In this document: piece by piece, positions 5,933 to 8,195 of the stretch
Position numbering within the stretch: position 1 is the first letter of the stretch
Layout: every line of letters starts with the position of its first letter
Source: GCA-2733415 sp964608925
Lineage (GTDB): Bacteria; Bacteroidota; Bacteroidia; Flavobacteriales; Flavobacteriaceae
Direction of reading: 5' to 3'
NCBI GenBank assembly: GCA_964608925.1
Contig: CAZSQD010000107.1
Location: 1-8,195 of the forward strand
Length of the DNA stretch: 8,195 nt
Position numbers and translations under genes: made by a program
The notes under the pieces: generated by a model
What the model was told of the DNA's origin: nothing
The model's input: only the letters and a program-made list of their open reading frames with translations
The model's database searches: none

Positions 5933-6763
5933 TTGACAAAAACAAAACAACATAAAAACTGGAAAAATAAATTACACGAAGTAATTTATGAAGCAGATAC
6001 TCCTGCAGGTAAGTGGTTTGACATCGTACTTCTACTACTCATTTTAGCAAGTATTGCCGTTGTAATGTTAGAAAGTGTTACGCATATTGGTAATACTTAT
6101 GCTTCGGAATTAAATATTGCCGAATGGGTTATAACTGTTTTATTTACCTTAGAATATTTTGCCCGTATTGTTACTATTAAAAAACCCAGTGAATACATCT
6201 TTAGTTTTTATGGTATTATTGATTTCTTGTCCACCATACCCAAATATTTAGCTATATTTTTTGTAGGTTCACATGCACTTGTTGCCCTTAGAGCATTACG
6301 ATTGCTACGTGTATTTAGAATTTTAAAACTCGCCCGTTTTATTGGCGAAGGCAACCAAATGATAAATGCTTTAAAAGCCAGTAAAGCTAAAATATTGGTG
6401 TTTTTATTAGCCGTTTTTATGCTCTGTATTATTTTAGGAACCGTAATGTATATGATTGAAGGTGATGCAAATAGCGGCTTTACCAGCATACCTCGTAGTG
6501 TGTATTGGGCAATTGTTACTTTGACCACCGTTGGTTATGGTGATATTGCCCCAACAACAGGTTTTGGGCAGTTTATAGCCTCTATAATCATGATTTTAGG
6601 TTACGCCATTATTGCCGTACCAACAGGTATTGTAACTTCGGAAATGACACGTAAACAAGATGAAACAGTACATTTAAACACCCAGCATTGCCCCCATTGC
6701 AATGCTGATGATCATAACGATAATGCCCAATTTTGTTATGAATGTGGTGAACAATTAGTTTAA
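5933..6763 (+). CDS. Voltage-gated potassium channel with C-terminal zinc ribbon
   Basis: A 276-residue inner-membrane ion channel with six predicted helices. S1 is about 29-48, S2 62-82 and S3 93-112. S4 (117-137) has basic residues every third position (R120, R123, R126, R129, K132, R135). S5 is about 152-175, the pore helix and filter follow with TTVGYGD at 198-204 (the K+ selectivity signature), and S6 is 211-236. A short cytoplasmic tail ends in CPHC (253-256) and CYEC (268-271), a C-x2-C-x11-C-x2-C zinc ribbon. This is the Kv-type 'ion transporter' family. No other gating domain (RCK, cyclic-nucleotide binding) is present. The best start is TTG at 5933 (TTGACAAAAACAAAA). An in-frame ATT at 5927 is the only other upstream candidate before a TAA at 5918-5920, and the first in-frame ATG (codon 45) would remove S1. 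It lies 34 bases after the nuclease gene with no terminator between. Confidence 0.92.
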   Translation: MTKTKQHKNWKNKLHEVIYEADTPAGKWFDIVLLLLILASIAVVMLESVTHIGNTYASELNIAEWVITVLFTLEYFARIVTIKKPSEYIFSFYGIIDFLSTIPKYLAIFFVGSHALVALRALRLLRVFRILKLARFIGEGNQMINALKASKAKILVFLLAVFMLCIILGTVMYMIEGDANSGFTSIPRSVYWAIVTLTTVGYGDIAPTTGFGQFIASIIMILGYAIIAVPTGIVTSEMTRKQDETVHLNTQHCPHCNADDHNDNAQFCYECGEQLV

Positions 6764-6771
6764 TATTATTT

Positions 6772-6813
6772 GGGCGTTACCACAAGGGGCGGGTTACCCG
6801 CTATATCTTTTTT
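6772..6813 (+). repeat. GGGCGTTACC hairpin element, possible terminator of the channel gene
   Basis: Nine bases after the channel stop, GGGCGTTACC (6772-6781) is followed by a perfect 5-bp stem GCGGG/CCCGC (6789-6793, 6797-6801) with loop TTA, then CTATATC and a T6 run (6808-6813). GC content is much higher than the surroundings. From memory, GGGCGT...CGGGCT..CCGCTATATCTTTT motifs recur in intergenic DNA of flavobacteria, so this looks like a dispersed palindromic repeat placed where it could also serve as an intrinsic terminator. The stem and T-run are read directly; the family assignment is recollection. Confidence 0.55.
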
Positions 6814-6830
6814 AGAGGGTTTAATATATA

Positions 6831-6990
6831 ATACCAATTAAAATTCAAAATGCGCAATTAAATTGTTTCTTTTAAGCTTATTTATCGCTTAAAAAGAGAA
6901 CCGTAACTAAAGCTATGCTTATCTTTTTAAACTCAACTAAATTTAAAATAATTCAATTTACTTATGAGTACCTTGAAATTTAATTGGTAT
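6831..6990. mobile_element. MITE-like element, 160 bp, 18-bp terminal inverted repeats
   Basis: The left end ATACCAATTAAAATTCAA (6831-6848) and the right end (6973-6990, reverse complement ATACCAATTAAATTTCAA) match at 17 of 18 positions. If the true end is TACCAATT, the flanking TAA (6829-6831 and 6990-6992) is a 3-bp direct repeat that could be a target duplication. Inside, TTTTAAGC/GCTTAAAA (6870-6877, 6887-6894) makes an 8-bp hairpin with a 9-base loop, and AAGC-TAT-GCTT a smaller one at about 6910-6920. No reading frame of note is inside. Size, ends and lack of a gene fit a non-autonomous miniature transposable element. The transposase family cannot be assigned from the ends alone. Confidence 0.7.
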
Positions 6991-7146
6991 AACTCCAGTT
7001 CTATTAATTTAGTTATCTCTATAACTGGTAAAGATTACGTCACTTCGTTCGTAAAAACGCTTGTTTGCTTAAATAAAAAAGAATGCCGCTTGTACCCCTA
7101 ACGCAAAAGTAAATCTCATTGATAAAATCAACACAAAAACTTAACA
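6991..7146. other. Gene-free remainder of the 6764-7174 spacer
   Basis: No reading frame on either strand looks like a gene. Two weak inverted repeats are visible: CCAGTT/AACTGG (6995-7000, 7023-7028) and TTACG/CGTAA (7035-7039, 7050-7054) with CACTTCGTT between. Otherwise I see nothing beyond AT-rich DNA leading to the murQ promoter region. Confidence 0.6.
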
Positions 7147-7156
7147 TTTGCGCAAA
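7147..7156. promoter_or_regulatory. 10-bp palindrome, possible murQ operator
   Basis: TTTGCGCAAA is a perfect palindrome ending 6 bases before the promoter-like TATTTTTG (7163-7170). Its first four bases, TTTG, also resemble a -33 element, but at only 12 bases they are closer to the -7 element than normal. The position suits a repressor site for a catabolic gene. No regulator gene is in the window. Confidence 0.35.
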
Positions 7157-7162
7157 ATACCG

Positions 7163-7170
7163 TATTTTTG
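7163..7170 (+). promoter_or_regulatory. Candidate -7 promoter element of murQ
   Basis: TATTTTTG fits TAnnTTTG. It ends 4 bases before the murQ ATG at 7175, so transcription would start at or just inside the start codon. This implies a leaderless mRNA or a true promoter further upstream. Confidence 0.45.
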
Positions 7171-7174
7171 AAGT

Positions 7175-7996
7175 ATGACATTTATAAAAACTACCGAGCA
7201 AGATTCCCGCTACAACCATTTAGAAAAAATGACAGTCACGGAACTGCTAACCAATATTAATACCGAAGACAAAACCGTACCCTTAGCTGTAGAAAAAGCA
7301 CTCCCACAAATAGAAACATTAGTAACTAAAATTGTAGAAAAACTACAAAAAGGCGGTCGTATATTTTATATGGGGGCAGGTACAAGTGGGCGTTTAGGTA
7401 TTTTAGATGCGTCAGAGTGTCCGCCTACTTTTGGTGTGCCACATAGTTTAGTTGTTGGCTTAATTGCTGGTGGTGACACCGCCATACGCAAAGCGGTAGA
7501 AAACGCTGAAGACCATACCACTCAAGGTTGGCTTGATTTACAAATACAACATATTAACAGTAATGATGTAGTTATTGGTATTGCCGCATCTGGCACTACA
7601 CCGTATGTAATACACGCACTCAAAAAGTGTAATGCAAATAATATTATAACAGGGGGTATTACATGTAACAAAAATAGCCCACTAGCACAAGTAGCACAAT
7701 TTCCTATTGAAGTAATTGTTGGTCCTGAATTTGTTACAGGAAGCTCACGCATGAAAGCAGGAACTGCTCAAAAATTAGTACTCAATATGATTAGCACCGC
7801 TACCATGATTTTATTAGGCAAAGTAAAAGGCAATAAAATGGTGGACATGCAACTCAGTAATGATAAATTAGTAGATAGAGGAGCAAAAATGATACAAAAC
7901 GAATTAAATATTAATTATAAGGAAGCTTTAAGTTTATTAGAAATACATAAATCAGTTAGAAAATCAATTTTATATTATCAAGAAAATGCACACTAA
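7175..7996 (+). CDS. murQ: N-acetylmuramic acid 6-phosphate etherase
   Basis: A 273-residue cytosolic SIS-domain enzyme that cleaves the lactyl ether of MurNAc-6-phosphate to give GlcNAc-6-phosphate and D-lactate, a step in recycling or using peptidoglycan sugars. Hallmarks are TEQDSRYNHLEKM (7-19), INTEDKTVPLAVE (28-40), the phosphosugar loop MGAGTSGRLG (66-75), DASECPPTFG (78-87) with catalytic Glu81, the second catalytic-type Glu112 in AED, IAASGTTPYV (136-145) and TGSSRMKAGTAQK (188-200). It is about 25 residues shorter than E. coli MurQ (298), mainly at the C-terminal helical end, which is usual for Bacteroidota forms. The ATG at 7175 keeps the conserved N-terminal segment. No MurNAc transporter or GlcNAc-6-P deacetylase is nearby. 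Its last 11 bases overlap the next gene. Confidence 0.96.
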   Translation: MTFIKTTEQDSRYNHLEKMTVTELLTNINTEDKTVPLAVEKALPQIETLVTKIVEKLQKGGRIFYMGAGTSGRLGILDASECPPTFGVPHSLVVGLIAGGDTAIRKAVENAEDHTTQGWLDLQIQHINSNDVVIGIAASGTTPYVIHALKKCNANNIITGGITCNKNSPLAQVAQFPIEVIVGPEFVTGSSRMKAGTAQKLVLNMISTATMILLGKVKGNKMVDMQLSNDKLVDRGAKMIQNELNINYKEALSLLEIHKSVRKSILYYQENAH

Positions 7997-8195
7997 CCAA
8001 GAACATTTAACCAAAGGAATTCAAAATTTAGGCATCTCTTTATTATTTTTATTTGGTGGCCCTTTTATTTTACATTTGGGTTTTAAACTTCACAATTACC
8101 TCACTATTACTGTGGGTATTATTTTATTATTTACCGCTATGTTTTTTATTTTTAAAGGCATTAAATATGTTATGAAAGCATTGTTTAATGATTAA
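7986..8195 (+). CDS. Small two-helix membrane protein, DUF6095-like
   Basis: A 69-residue protein whose ATG (7986) lies inside the end of murQ in another frame, giving an 11-base overlap typical of translational coupling. Its TAA is the last codon of the window, so it is complete. Two hydrophobic segments (about residues 15-33 and 38-58) surround a short HN-containing turn. The basic, conserved-looking end FKGIKYVMKALFND resembles, from memory, the flavobacterial DUF6095 family, whose genes often follow murQ. It probably sits in the inner membrane with both ends in the cytoplasm. Its function is unknown; the pairing suggests, but does not show, a link with cell-wall sugar recycling. An in-frame later ATG exists only within the second helix, so 7986 is the only workable start. 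Confidence 0.8.
   Translation: MHTNQEHLTKGIQNLGISLLFLFGGPFILHLGFKLHNYLTITVGIILLFTAMFFIFKGIKYVMKALFND

Noticed and set aside
6764..7174. A structured RNA or tRNA gene in the long spacer
   Set aside because: I could not find a cloverleaf, a T-loop motif or a riboswitch-like core. The hairpins present are explained better by repeat and MITE-like elements.
7522..7752. Minus-strand frame inside murQ
   Set aside because: It is fully contained in the conserved SIS domain coding region and has no supporting start context.
1..8195. A new defence, mobile or biosynthetic gene system
   Set aside because: All larger genes belong to known housekeeping families, with no toxin-antitoxin pair, integrase, restriction, NRPS/PKS or secretion components. 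The nuclease looks like a general repair enzyme in an ordinary context.

Overview
The window is AT-rich DNA carrying nine complete protein-coding genes, all on the + strand. The organism is most likely a marine-type member of the Flavobacteriaceae (Bacteroidota). The reasons are the protein repertoire as recognised from memory (DUF1015 protein, a DnaQ/GIY-YIG fusion, a Kv channel with a zinc-ribbon tail, MurQ followed by a DUF6095-like protein), the absence of Shine-Dalgarno sequences, AT-rich leaders, and TAnnTTTG-like promoter elements of the Bacteroidota type. I cannot fix the genus. The first 45 bases are noncoding as far as I can tell. The last gene ends exactly at the last base.

Layout. 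(1) 88-1050 encodes a Gfo/Idh/MocA oxidoreductase resembling the GnnA (UDP-GlcNAc 3-dehydrogenase) type. It is preceded by a perfect 15-bp inverted repeat that almost touches the start codon. (2) 1051-1259 is a repeat-laden spacer: four copies of a 7-bp tandem repeat, then a two-hairpin element with TGTCAT/ATGACA ends. (3) 1260-2150 encodes 3-hydroxybutyryl-CoA dehydrogenase, followed by a 54-codon small membrane-protein ORF (2159-2323). (4) 2386-3618 encodes a DUF1015 protein behind a promoter-like element and a leader hairpin, and is followed by a candidate terminator. (5) 3844-4518 encodes a YggS/PLPBP-type PLP-binding protein. After a single in-frame stop and one further codon comes 4522-5898, a DEDDh exonuclease fused to a GIY-YIG nuclease with a UvrC-like four-cysteine motif. 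34 bases later comes 5933-6763, a voltage-gated K+ channel with a C-terminal zinc ribbon. Both downstream genes appear to use TTG starts, and the three may be co-transcribed. (6) 6764-7174 is a 411-bp gene-free stretch holding a GGGCGTTACC hairpin element followed by a ~160-bp MITE-like element with 18-bp terminal inverted repeats. (7) 7175-7996 encodes MurQ, overlapping by 11 bases a small two-helix membrane protein (7986-8195).

Functionally this is a housekeeping region: sugar-nucleotide oxidation, acyl-CoA metabolism, PLP homeostasis, DNA repair, ion transport and cell-wall sugar recycling. I found no phage, defence, CRISPR, secretion or biosynthetic system. The most interesting items are the small non-autonomous repeat elements in the spacers, the nuclease whose cysteine spacing nearly matches the UvrC iron-sulfur motif, and the unusual start and leader arrangements.
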